A stretch of DNA of 64,000 bases from NCBI RefSeq assembly GCF_902362185.1, contig NC_044495.1:52680294-52744293 (forward strand), in the 5' to 3' direction. This document shows positions 54,102 to 64,000 of this stretch, piece after piece; within the stretch, counting starts at the first letter, position 1, and every line of letters starts with the position of its first letter. The notes below the pieces were generated by a model. The model was not told where the DNA came from and searched no databases. It was given only the letters and a program-made list of their open reading frames with translations. This DNA comes from Chanos chanos. Taxonomy: Eukaryota; Chordata; Actinopteri; Gonorynchiformes; Chanidae. The translations under genes were made by a program, and so were the position numbers.

Positions 54102-55625
54102 ATGTCTGCCAGCAATTTACCACCCTTGCCGAACCTACCAAACTGGTCTCGGGTGGGGATCCTCGACAGAGCTCGTTACCCACGTCTGCTATCAAGCGAC
54201 TGTGTATCAAGTTCCCTGCAGTTTGACAATCAAGCGCTCATTTCCCAGAAAAGAACGGGTACCGACATGCGGATTGCATCATTGGAGAAGGACATTTTAT
54301 TCCTTCAACAGCAGCATAAGGACGTGTTAGAAAAATTGCACGAGGAAATTGAAGACCTTAAACGCAAAAATAAAGGTACGTGTCTCACTCACACGTAACC
54401 GAACTTTTATGTCCCATTCTACGGAACGGCAAGGACAACAGGCTCTTTTTGGTCTTTCCCTACAGAACTGCAGTATAGATTAATTATGGACTCAGGAGAA
54501 TCTCCTCAAAAAGGTATGTTGTTCTTATCTAAACATTTCTGTGAAGGACACAGAGAGAAAATATAAGATACAGGCCTACACATCCTTTTTAGTTAAAAAA
54601 GAAAAGTGTCATAATTAATAGGAGTTCCTTTGCTTCAGAGGCCCAGACTGCTTCTCCATCCAGCAGTGGCAGAAACTTTCCTCAGTCTTCTCGGTCCCAC
54701 ATTTTGAATGGTCCACCCTCTCAAAATGGACATACTGGGTAGGCCAACTAGTGTTACCCCGGCCACAGTTATGTCACTGGAGCTTTTCCCCTTCACTGAA
54801 ACTTTTTTTTGTCTTTCCTTTCACTTGTATCAACCAGAAGGTCTAGGGAGACCTCGGGGCTTCACAGGACAGAGCCCAGCACGTCACACACACACAAAAC
54901 CATTGCGTCTCTGCACCCTCTGCGCATTCACAGCGGTGCTTCTCAGTCGCTTCGTGCCCCGACGTTACAAGAGTGTGAGAAAATGATCCAGAATCTCTAC
55001 ACCACCAACAGCTTACAGTCCCAGGAGGTCAGGATTCCCCAGAATGTCCATGACATGTATAGACCAATATGATTGGCTCAAACTTTGACCATCTCTCACC
55101 TCTGCACTCATTTCAGCTGCTGCGACTGAAAGCAATCCTCAAAGACATAGTATTCAACAAGAAGAAAATATCGTGTGAGGTTTCCAACCTGACAAAGGCT
55201 TACCTCTCTGAACCCAGCAGGTCGGCATGGTTTTATGTGCAGGAACAGCATTTTACAGCACATTCAGACTGTCCGTCTCTTATAATCATCGCGTCCATTA
55301 ATATCATCTCTCTGTCTTTTAGAGGAGATGATTTGGAGCAGTTTCCAAAACAGCCTTTAAAGCCACTGCCAAACAAGCTGTAGGTCAACCTAACCTTCTG
55401 TGACACCTCAAATTTAATAAAACTGAATAATTCACGATACTGAATGCCTCTTATCTGATCATTTTCAGGCCCTCTGTCCAGCCCAGGCTGAGTGATAAGG
55501 TCGTCCTGCCAGCAATAAAGCAGAGCCTGAGCACCACAATGACAGAGAGGCAGAAGAAGGCCCAAGACATGCATAAAAGCCGCCTCAGAAGAGAGGTCAA
55601 CCACCAGCCATGCTGCCCTTTCTGA
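54102..55625 (+). CDS. ccdc74: CCDC74-type coiled-coil protein, 7 exons
   Basis: Exons are 54102-54375, 54466-54513, 54639-54738, 54838-55027, 55117-55220, 55323-55379 and 55469-55625, joining into 309 codons plus TGA (human CCDC74A is about 378). Human CCDC74 proteins are linked to mitotic spindle microtubules; the role in fish is inferred. The best match is the coiled coil at residues 61-99, LEKDILFLQQQHKDVLEKLH followed by EEIEDLKRKNK and ELQYRLIM. The middle LQECEKMIQNLYTTNSLQSQ matches the human CEVLIRELWNTNLLQTQE block. The C-terminus LPAIKQSLSTTMTERQKKAQ matches the human [20 protein letters not shown] block. The long human middle linker is shorter here. Mammals have two recent copies (A and B), so the exact symbol is open. 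Confidence 0.9.
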
Positions 55626-55979
55626 ATGCTCATAAACTGTGAAAGACAACAAAGTTAAACGTGCTGGTGACGTTTTTGAATAATTGTCCACGTTGAGTTT
55701 AATTTCCGATTCGTATTATGAATAACCCGATCTGAACTTACAATGCACTGTGCCATTATGGAGTACCGTATATGCAGTTCTCAAAGAGTGCCCCTCAAGT
55801 CAAGTAGCTCACTAGTTTCAAAGTAACGTGTGGAGGGATATCTCAGAGTTTTCTTTCTATGTTTAAGTTCCTTCTTTTGGTGTGTCTTTTTATGTCTCTT
55901 CTCATGTGGTTCCAGGATCATTGGTAAATGATCATAGTTCAGCTCCAGTCTTGTTTTGAGATATTAGATATTTCTTTAG

Positions 55980-55984
<5 letters not shown>

Positions 55985-56027
<43 letters not shown>
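55985..56027. repeat. (GT)n microsatellite downstream of CCDC74
   Basis: About 21 uninterrupted GT units. Confidence 0.95.
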
Positions 56028-56028
<1 letters not shown>

Positions 56029-56754
56029 TTTTATGCCCTTGAATTATGATATGGTCCATTTTTAAGTCGTGAATCAAAGTTTTGATTTGAAAAGAACACG
56101 ATGAAATGTCCGTATTGTCTCAAGTCTCATTGATTTGTTTTAAATGACGTCCATTTCCTTCTCTGTTGGCTCTTTACTTGTCTAAGTCTCACCAGGATAT
56201 ATTTAAAAGACAATTATGGAAAATGAATGAGTCAGCATGGAGGAAACAGACTTTTACACCCTCAGTTTAAGATGGCTTTGTCTTTGTAAGTGCTAAATTA
56301 GATTACTGTAGTTCAGTTCATGTGGCCCATTCAGCTGTCTCTGATTGTGTCAACACATCTTGCTTTCAGGAACAAAAAAACCCTCATGCCACTCATCTCT
56401 CTGTTAAAAAAACACAACTAACCAAATTCCATTTGTATGTTCCAAGTATACTGAGGTAGTTGAAACACTGAATAATAAATGAAGCAAGTGAATGAAAAAA
56501 CTTCCAGAACTTTACAGAATCTAACTGTCCATTAACAAATTTGGGCTATGTTTTTTGTCCCTGATGAGCCACTTAAGATTGTTTCCATGAGATAAGCCAA
56601 AAACGCATCCCAGACATGAGTTAAGCTCTGCCACGGCCGTCTAATGCTGTGTTACTCTGAACTGAAGAGGGCATGTCAAACAGACAGTGCTACAGTATAC
56701 ACAAAGTCAAGTAGTCGTGAGACATTGCCAACTCTGGAAATTAATAGGATGCAA

Positions 56755-56779
56755 CCCCCCCCCCCCCCCCAAAAAAAAA
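56755..56779. repeat. C16-A9 homopolymer junction
   Basis: A run of 16 C is joined directly to 9 A. A similar junction, C11-A10, lies at 23963-23983 in SLC20A1 intron 4. Confidence 0.9.
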
Positions 56780-57875
56780 CAAAAAAAACAGCTGAAATAT
56801 TTAAATACTTAAAGTAGCATTTTTTCCCATTCTAGTCGAGGTTGATTTGAGCTTATTATTATGTATTTTAGGCATGCCAAAACACCAGCGGTGCTGCATT
56901 CAAAACTGGAGAACAATTACTTATGCATTTTATGTTAATAGTAGACTTTGACATTCATTCATAGCAGGTTTGGGTATAGGACTATACATGCAATACAAAA
57001 TAATCACGTAGGAGTTGCAAGTTGTGTAATGTTAGGATCATACAGGGTTCCCCTGGCTCTCGAAGCATGTAGTCTAGTATAGGATATCCTCACTAAGGAA
57101 ATGTAGACCGCTCTCTTGGACCGATGCCTTTGGTGCCAGCAGACAGCAGAGTATTACTGCATTAAGAGCATTATGAAGTAATGGGCTTTAGCGGTCGGGT
57201 ATCTTATTCAGACCTGTTCATCCCCAAAACGGTTTTGGTTGAATGCCAGGTAATCGACTTTGATTACTGCCCTCATATTATGCCCAGGTCAACCTTCATC
57301 TATGAGCTAACCTAGTAAAACAGGATTCCTGTGATTTAATTGTATTCCACTTGTGTGAATTTGCAGAAAGTCAGGATTAATTAGTCACATTGGTGTAGCT
57401 GAGATGAATTTCATATGAATAGTTTTAAATGAGTCTGCACACTTTTTTTTTTTTTTAACGTCAATTGAATTGAAAACAAGGATTACGGTCATTCATACAT
57501 TTATGAACACATCACCATGTCTGTTTGTTTGTTTGTTTTTGAAGGCTTCAAAGCATCAGAATTGCATCAACGTATCATAAAAAATGGTTCCTGAACTGAT
57601 ACAGGTGTACAGCTAGAGCAAAGTGAGGGAATGAGATAGGAAGAGCACTCAGTCAAACTGTCTCTGCAGAGTTAGCCAGTTCAGACGGTCAATGCCAGTT
57701 CAGGGGTGGCTCAGGAACGGACTATAGTGATTGTGTGGAGGTACTGAAGGAGTGCTGGCCAAATGACTTAGTATAATAAGATCATTGAGGAAGGTATTAT
57801 TAGAGAGGCGATGGAGAAAGGAAAAGGTTTCTTCAGACAAAGAATCTTATCTTCTCAGAAATCGAGCTTACTACT

Positions 57876-57906
57876 TGACGTCAGGGCCCGTGCATTGGCA
57901 TATAAA
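57876..57906 (+). promoter_or_regulatory. gatd3: GATD3 core promoter: CRE plus TATA box
   Basis: A palindromic CRE, TGACGTCA (57876-57883), is followed by TATAAA (57901-57906). The start codon is at 58026. With the usual 25-30 base spacing, transcription would start near 57930 and the 5' UTR would be about 95 bases in the same exon. This is the clearest TATA promoter in the window. Confidence 0.65.
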
Positions 57907-58025
57907 CCGTCAACAAGGGCTTCGGTGAGAGTGGAGGAGAGGTCTAGTTGATCAGAGTTTGGAACCGACGTCCGTTGCATTTTTGTTGGTCCTCCACTCT
58001 TTTTGGGTGCTGTCTCAATTTGATC

Positions 58026-59219
58026 ATGCTGGCATCACGGGCACTGCTTACTAAGCAAGCTGCAGCTGTTCTTCTTCGCCAGCCTACGTGCCTGGCACAC
58101 CATGGAGGTGACTGGGGCAACTGGGGCAATACCAACATTGCTGTGGTGAGTACTGGAAAAATCAAAGAGCGATCAAACAGTGTCAGTGGTCTAGGTATCT
58201 GGCCATAGACAATGGTATAAGGAGTCCAGTCCTAGCAGATAAAAAAATACAGTCATCATAACGCACTACATATCAGAAAATAGACGGGTCTAAAAGGTGT
58301 GGTGGTCAGAGCTGGAGTAGAAGGAAATGAGAAGGCTCAAAGTTGTATAATGAATAAATGCTTGTGCATTAAATGTTCTCCAGTTGTCTGTGAAGTAGCA
58401 TTGGGTAGTGGAAAGTTTTCTTTTTATGAAGTGAATGGTTGAAAAGAAAAAGGGAAAAAAAGGATAACTATTTTGGGTTGACTTGGATGGATGGATGGAT
58501 GGATGGTAATGATGCTTGTGTTATGAGATGGTAATATCATTGTGTGGTATCATTCAGGTATTCTCAGGCTGTGGCTGGTGGGATGGTACTGACATTCACG
58601 AGGCTGCATTGTGAGTATGATTGGCAGCTGTCTAATACTAAAATAAAGGCGTTACTCCGATATTTACTATTTATTTTTTTCTGGAACATTTCTGTAAAGA
58701 CAGGTTTATGATAACGCATAAAATTATTGGTAAATATTTACACCCTTACACTTCTTAGATATCATATTCTGTGTATTCATAAAATCATCAGTGATGGAAT
58801 TTACTACATTTTTATGGAAGCTACATTACGTTATAACTTATTTAAATATTAAATTCTGTTTAATCACTCAACAGCACCATGTATCACCTGAGTCGCAATG
58901 GGGCGCGATTTCAGCTGTTTGCCCCCAACCAGCAGCAAATGCATGTGATGGACCACATGAAGATGCAGCCCTCTTCTGGAGAGAACAGGTACTAAAGCCT
59001 TAGCCCACTGTCTTTTCCTACTGGCATCGTTAACTAACACAAACTGATCTGAGAGCAGTGTGGGTAATTTACACTTTATTGCAGGAACATGATGATTGAG
59101 TCTGCCCGGTTCTGCCATGGTCAGGGGATGATGCAGATGCAAGACCTTTCCAAACTGGACATCAACAGTTTTGATGCCATTATCTTCCCTGGGGGCCATG
59201 GCATTGTCAAGAACCTGTA

Positions 59220-59254
<35 letters not shown>

Positions 59255-60691
59255 TCATACTGTAGTTGAATGTTAATATAAATGCAGAGTTTATTATGTT
59301 TGGGGTCAAGAGACTTTGTTTTCTTAAAAATGTATAGTTTCATAAAAAGCTGCTTGATCTAGAAAAGCGTGAGCATTTCTCCACTTGGCTCAGTTATCCC
59401 GTTTATTTTATTTCAAGATGTGAGATGATTCTGTGAATTAGGCTTTTTTAGTATCCAACTGTGTGCGTACCTCCGTATCGCCCTCTATTCCTGGGGAGCT
59501 AATCTTCTTACCTGGTGACATTAAACAAACACACACAGAGAAAAGCCCCTGATACGATTATAGACAACGATCAAGATTGATCGTATTCTCACAGAATGAT
59601 AGATGACATGGGGTAACCTAGAGTTGGGCTTTTTAGGTTAAAAGACAGCCCTCTGCTGTAAGAGGTCCAGGCACTCAGTAGTCAAACTACCATTGCAGCG
59701 TTTACTCTGTTTGTTTCTAGGGATTTATGGCAACTGTTTGTACCAATTTGCAGTTAATTAATAATGTATACACCTCATTACTCTGTATGAAGGTGAACTA
59801 TGGCAGTAATGAGGTAAATTGTCACCTCTTACTGAATTAACACTCTCTATGTAATACAATTATGATACTTACCCTCACCTTCCTCAAGTTTTTAAATATG
59901 TAGTACCTGTGAACAGGATGAGTGACGGGATGCACAGGAAATGGCACTGGGAGAATGCGTAGATCAGTTTGACACGTGCAGTAATACGTTTTATGACTCT
60001 GTATGCGTGCACTAAACACTGTGTGTCTGCAGATCCACTTACAACAAGGATGGCAAAGATTGCAAGCTGCACAATGACGTGGAGAGAGTCCTCAAGGAAT
60101 TTCATCGTAACCGCAAGCCCATTGGGTAATTAATCATTTTCAGTTCCCCAAATGCTTTCCTTTCATGACCTTATGCATGAGCATGTGTTACTAATTTATA
60201 ACAAGATTAACGATCGTCGAGTTAATCCGAGCGGTAAAACAACACGAGGGGTTTCCATTACAACTTCCGTGTTTGTAATGTTTCCATAGCTCTTAGTAAA
60301 TACGGTAAAAACATGAATGTTGAATTCTCTTCACTGCTGCTGAACCAGCCTGTCCAGCATGTCCCCTCTGCTGGCCTGTCGGGTTCTGCCCAGTCTGGAG
60401 GTGACCATGGGTTACGAGCGAGATGAGGGAGACCGCTGGGGTCGCTGGCCCAACACTAACATGGTGCAGTCAGTCAAGAGCATGGGAGCACGTCACAACG
60501 TCCGCGAGCCTTACATATCCTTTCAGAGGTCAGAGGTCAGAGGGACAGGGAGGGAGGAGAAGGGGAAAGCAGAAGAGAGAGGGAGAGAAGGAGGGACGGG
60601 TAGAGAGATTTCAGAGAGAAGAAAGAGAGAGAAAATATTGGGGACAGAGAGAAAGAAAGAAAGAAAGAAAGAAAGAGAGAAAGAAAGAAAG

Positions 60692-60734
<43 letters not shown>

Positions 60735-61042
60735 AGTTGTCAGTAGAGTATCATACAATGAATATGAGCTGAGTTGTGAATATTGGTCTGAATATTCATA
60801 AGCATTGATATTGATCAGGCTTTTCATCCTTGTTTAAAAGAGGGGCTTGATGAAGTGTGTAACGGCGTAAATGCTATTCCTTTGTCTTCCTTGACTATCC
60901 CTTTCACGAGGCCTATGTGGATGAAAAGAACAAGGTGGTCTCCACTCCGACCTTCATGTGGGAGACAGACTATCACTACCACTACATCTTTGATGGCATC
61001 GGCAACATGGTGAAGCACGTCATGCGAATGACTGCTAAATGA
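58026..61042 (+). CDS. gatd3: ES1/GATD3 mitochondrial DJ-1/PfpI-superfamily protein, 7 exons
   Basis: Exons are 58026-58145, 58558-58610, 58875-58988, 59085-59216, 60033-60125, 60349-60514 and 60908-61042, joining into 270 codons plus TGA, the length I recall for fish ES1. ES1 is a mitochondrial protein abundant in fish cone photoreceptors; human GATD3 is its relative. The first 28 residues ([20 protein letters not shown] onward) have basic but no acidic residues and fit a mitochondrial presequence. Then come [20 protein letters not shown], the Asn/Gln/Met-rich [16 protein letters not shown], the FPGGHG loop and the elbow region [15 protein letters not shown] (residues 169-183). In the elbow, Ser replaces the Cys that I recall in human (GLCCIAP). 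The C-terminus is [20 protein letters not shown]. Intron 6 is an AT-AC U12-type intron; the other introns are GT-AG. Enzyme activity is not shown by the sequence. Confidence 0.96.
59221..59254. repeat. (GA)n tract at the start of GATD3 intron 4
   Basis: The GA run begins four bases after the exon 4 donor (59217). Confidence 0.9.
60515..60907 (+). other. gatd3: AT-AC U12-type (minor spliceosome) intron, GATD3 intron 6
   Basis: The intron starts ATATCCTTT (60515-60523), the full U12 AT-AC donor consensus. It carries the branch sequence TTCCTTGAC (60887-60895), which fits TTCCTTRAY fully, and ends in CAC at 60905-60907. The branch A (60894) is 13 bases from the end, inside the usual U12 range. 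The flanking codons join as REPY and EAYVDEKNK, the expected protein, and no GT-AG pair nearby does this. Confidence 0.9.
60650..60736. repeat. (GAAA)n purine-rich repeat in GATD3 intron 6
   Basis: GAAA and GAGA units extend a purine-only stretch that begins about 60530, just downstream of the U12 donor. The opposite strand reads as a long TTTC tract, which explains a spurious serine/phenylalanine-rich open frame. Confidence 0.9.
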
Positions 61043-61131
61043 GCCATTCGAAGACAGGAGAGAAGGTTCTAGAAAGCTGAGCATTAGACTGACTTTACTC
61101 TTTGAAGCATTATGTTGGTTTACAGAGAGTA

Positions 61132-61137
61132 AATAAA
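61132..61137 (+). terminator. gatd3: GATD3 poly(A) signal
   Basis: AATAAA lies 90 bases past the stop codon and is followed by TG-rich sequence. It implies a very short 3' UTR. Confidence 0.7.
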
Positions 61138-61159
61138 ATGAGCATGTCTTGTGAACAGG

Positions 61160-64000
61160 TCTTTTGAGTAGTATTTGGTCATAAATGCATACATATCCTG
61201 TATGAGTTATAAAAAAAGTGATATAAAGGGCAAAAAAACACATATCATCATACTAAATTGAAAATATGTACTGGAGAGACCATCAGATGTCTGCAGTTTT
61301 TTGCTGACTGACATTTAGAAATGTGTGGTAAAAAAGAAAAAAATCTCTCTCCAACATTTAGTAAACATTAAATCAGTTTATTCAGTACAAACATATAAAA
61401 ATAACATTAACAACATAAAGACAAAAAGCACAGATATAAAAATCAGCATTTTTAAAAAATTTGTAAAAAAAAAAAAAAAAAACCTTTTAAAAATCATTTC
61501 TCAAAATGACGACATTTAAACGCGTTACAAAATGTACAGCTGTATTTTAAATATAAGACAGTGATCTTATGGTCTTATAAAAGTCAAAAGGAACACTGTA
61601 GCCACCTTTATACACATCCTCCACAGCTCTTATAAAAAGAGAACAACCAGACCAGGACAAAAATATATACAACAGACTCAGAACAGATTAATGTACAGCA
61701 ACAAGATAAAACATCTCACCAGCAGAATGAAAGACATTCACAGTTAACCTTTCACATTGATGAGAATGCTTTTGTAAACACTGTTACATATCAAAAATCT
61801 TTGTTCATGTACATAAATACACATCAGTGCTGATTTACTGAATTCTTCGAATAACAAAAAAATAGAGAAGCACAGACAGCAGAACAAAGACTTTACAAGA
61901 CCATCAATTACCATGAGCGCATAGGCATTCATTTTCCATATTACAATGTGCTGGACAGAAATATTTGCATGTATCCAGAGGGGAATGCATCATCCATCAA
62001 TAGTATGTTTAAAGCTTCATAAACGTTAATGTGCATTAATATTCGGTTTACAGGTGGCTGATTCATTAGAAAGTCACTAGACATCATATAAGTGTATTAT
62101 TTCTCATTTTAGTTCATTAATAAGGTGTCTCTATGATTAGAGAGGAATTCCAGCTGAAGGTCATACTTGAACGACATAAAAAGTGTTTAGAATATTCTAA
62201 AGAAAACGGATCAACAAAATTTTGAATTTTTTAAAATATACTATACATCTTCTGAAAACAAAGTCTAATTAACACCAAAATCATATCACTCGATTTGACA
62301 AATAGCATATGATCTTCAACATACTTAACTTACATTTATAATAATACATAAACATATGTGTATATATATATATATATATATTTATCATTGTCATTTCAAT
62401 AGCTTATTGTGTACAGTAAGAACAGTATGTATCCAGACACCAAATCCAGAGGTTTAAATATTACTGTGGTAGTAAAATGGTCAAATCAGTGATGCCCTTT
62501 TTTTGGAAATATACAGTATATGTGGTTTATCTTGTGACTTTTGGAAGATAATGTACTACCCTTGCTGGACTCATCAAATTCATCAAGCATTCTCATTAAA
62601 CAAAAGTAGTTTGTGTTGCTATTGTAATAATTCAAAACTTAATCCAAAAATTTTGGACCGTTATGCTCCCTATAAAGGCCTATTGGTAGTAATAAAAACA
62701 ACAACAAAAAAATAAACAGAGCTTCTCTGAAACACACAAAACAAAACACTGAATTTTTTAGGAACACGTGTGGAAATGAATCTGGATCTATTTGAACCAG
62801 AACATCAACTTTCAGGCATATGGTTATGGCTTATAACCACTTTAAAGCTTAAAGCTGTCTGGTATTTAACGTAGAACTGGCAACAAACAAAGATACAAAC
62901 AGCAAAAATCAAAACAAAACACACACAAAAAAACAAACTTGATGTAGCAAATGAGAAACCTGCTGTGACTGCTGCATAAAATTGTAGCAGACAAATTCCA
63001 TTTTCTTGGCAATAATATTTGATTGTCCGAGTGTATCAAAAGACAGCCCTGTACAGTTGCGGTTTTGGCATGTTCCTAACAGTAAAAATTTCCCATCAGA
63101 CAAAATATTTTCCTAAGAGGGTGATATAAATTGTTTAATTCAGCTTCATTGAACACTATCCAGAGTCAGGAAGCAGCAGTCACATATATAAAGTATTTGT
63201 CCAGCATTAATATTTGTCTCAAACAGCATAAAGGGCCACAAAATAACCCCAACCTTCTCTGTGTTCCTTTACAGGGGCAATTTTCAGTACACAGCTTCTT
63301 TTAGCTTGCTGGATGACCACTGAGTTCATTACCACTGACCACCAATGTAACCTGCGTTGTGTAGACACCAAGCACAGTCACACACTGGACTTGAACTCGT
63401 GACCTTTGGCATGGGAGGCGGGTGTGCTAGCGTGGAGGCTAAAACCCATGGGCACTAGCCTCTGTCACTCGCTGCTACAGTTACACTCACCCCCTCATAA
63501 CCTCACTCCCATCCAGCTTACTCTTCAGACTCAGGTCAATGGCACTTTCCCAAACCTATTTGTCTCCTCCCTCTGAATGGTCTGAAATACAAAATAATAA
63601 GATTGAAAATTTAATCCAGTCGCACTATTCAAGCAGTCATATCATGTTATCGTTCCTCCTCGCTATACTTTAATATCCAAAATCCCAGAGCCAAATATCA
63701 TACTTAACATAAGCTCGATAAACATTCAAAATACACAAAAAATGACAGTAAACAGTTGGGACAAATAAAATTGGTCATTGCAATTGCAATGAAATTTTCA
63801 CGATGTTGTCAGGTCTATTGGGAATCACTTTCAAAACACAAATCAGACAATAAGGACAAAACCGTCATAGATACATTTAGAGAGGATGGGTAAAGGGAAT
63901 GTAACGGACCGAGATGGGCTCTCAAAGAAGAGCAGAACTTGTGTCAGAGTCTGGGTCTGGGGTTTGGCAGGACACTCGGGAGGAGGATTCCTGGGCTCTG
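61160..64000. other. Terminal AT-rich region, possible 3' UTR of a minus-strand gene
   Basis: No exon could be identified with confidence. On the minus strand AATAAA occurs at about 61375-61380, and the 2.5 kb above it is AT-rich and free of clear repeats, like a long 3' UTR. A possible minus-strand terminal exon lies near 63540-63581, since TTTTGTATTTCAG precedes an open frame with stop codons soon after. A short minus-strand frame also ends at 63922-63924 and runs off the window. Neither matches a family I know. Confidence 0.3.
63365..63455 (-). mobile_element. tRNA-derived SINE head, minus strand
   Basis: Read on the minus strand, the segment has GCTAGCACACCCGCCTCCCA, then AAGGTCACGAGTTCAAGTCC. 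This is the A-box to B-box pattern of tRNA-headed fish SINEs, with the B box at 63387-63398. I see no clear tail or target-site duplications, so only the head is called. A tRNA pseudogene is the alternative. Confidence 0.5.

Larger units (their letters stand above)
55626..57850 (+). other. Region between CCDC74 and GATD3
   Basis: It starts with the CCDC74 3' UTR. Candidate poly(A) signal AATAAA lies at 56474-56479, which would give a UTR of about 850 bases. No exon was seen. Repeats are (GT)n at 55985-56027 and a C16-A9 tract at 56755-56779. The part 57000-57400 is complex single-copy-looking DNA and may hold GATD3 enhancers. Confidence 0.45.

Noticed and set aside
55233-55691. 152-residue minus-strand frame
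   Set aside because: It is antisense to CCDC74 exons 6-7, has no domain likeness and spans an intron.
60537-60827. Phe/Ser/Leu-rich minus-strand frame
   Set aside because: It is the reverse strand of the GAAA repeat in GATD3 intron 6.
63922-64000. Short minus-strand frame running off the window end
   Set aside because: About 25 codons with no family match; too little to call a gene.

Overview
This window is vertebrate nuclear DNA, almost certainly from a teleost fish. It has intron-rich genes with GT-AG splicing, many (GT)n, (TATC)n and (GAAA)n microsatellites, and coding sequences that follow known vertebrate proteins exon by exon. It also carries a fish-type ES1/GATD3 gene. I could not name the species.

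From left to right it holds seven gene models. A VGLL4-type TEAD cofactor (+, 2383-6986, 5 exons, 278 aa) comes first. A gene-free stretch of about 11.6 kb follows, with a consensus CTCF motif and candidate regulatory elements. Next are the sodium-phosphate cotransporter SLC20A1/PiT-1 (+, 21168-28438, 10 coding exons, 644 aa) and the spliceosomal helicase SNRNP200/BRR2 (+, 30065-45160, 45 coding exons, 2136 aa). CIAO1 (-, 46578-48978, 7 exons, 332 aa) runs tail-to-tail with SNRNP200 and head-to-head with TMEM127 (+, 50050-51751, 3 coding exons, 237 aa). A CCDC74-type coiled-coil gene (+, 54102-55625, 7 exons, 309 aa) and the ES1/GATD3 gene (+, 58026-61042, 7 exons, 270 aa) follow. The last 3 kb holds gene ends, possibly the 3' end of a minus-strand gene, and a tRNA-derived SINE head. 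All splice junctions were placed by hand; every model keeps one open frame from ATG to stop.

The SNRNP200-CIAO1-TMEM127 block has the same order and relative orientations that I recall for human 2q11.2, so it looks like old conserved microsynteny. The genes do housekeeping work: splicing, cytosolic Fe-S assembly, endolysosomal/mTOR signalling and phosphate import. They do not form one pathway.

The most notable signals are: an AT-AC minor-spliceosome intron in GATD3 with full consensus donor and branch site; a GC-AG intron in SNRNP200; a 46-bp unit repeated three times that triplicates the 3' splice-site region of SNRNP200 intron 10; loss of the elbow cysteine in the ES1/GATD3 protein; two Pumilio sites flanking the VGLL4 poly(A) signal; and two CTCF-type motifs. 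I found no viral, LTR or otherwise plainly novel gene system.
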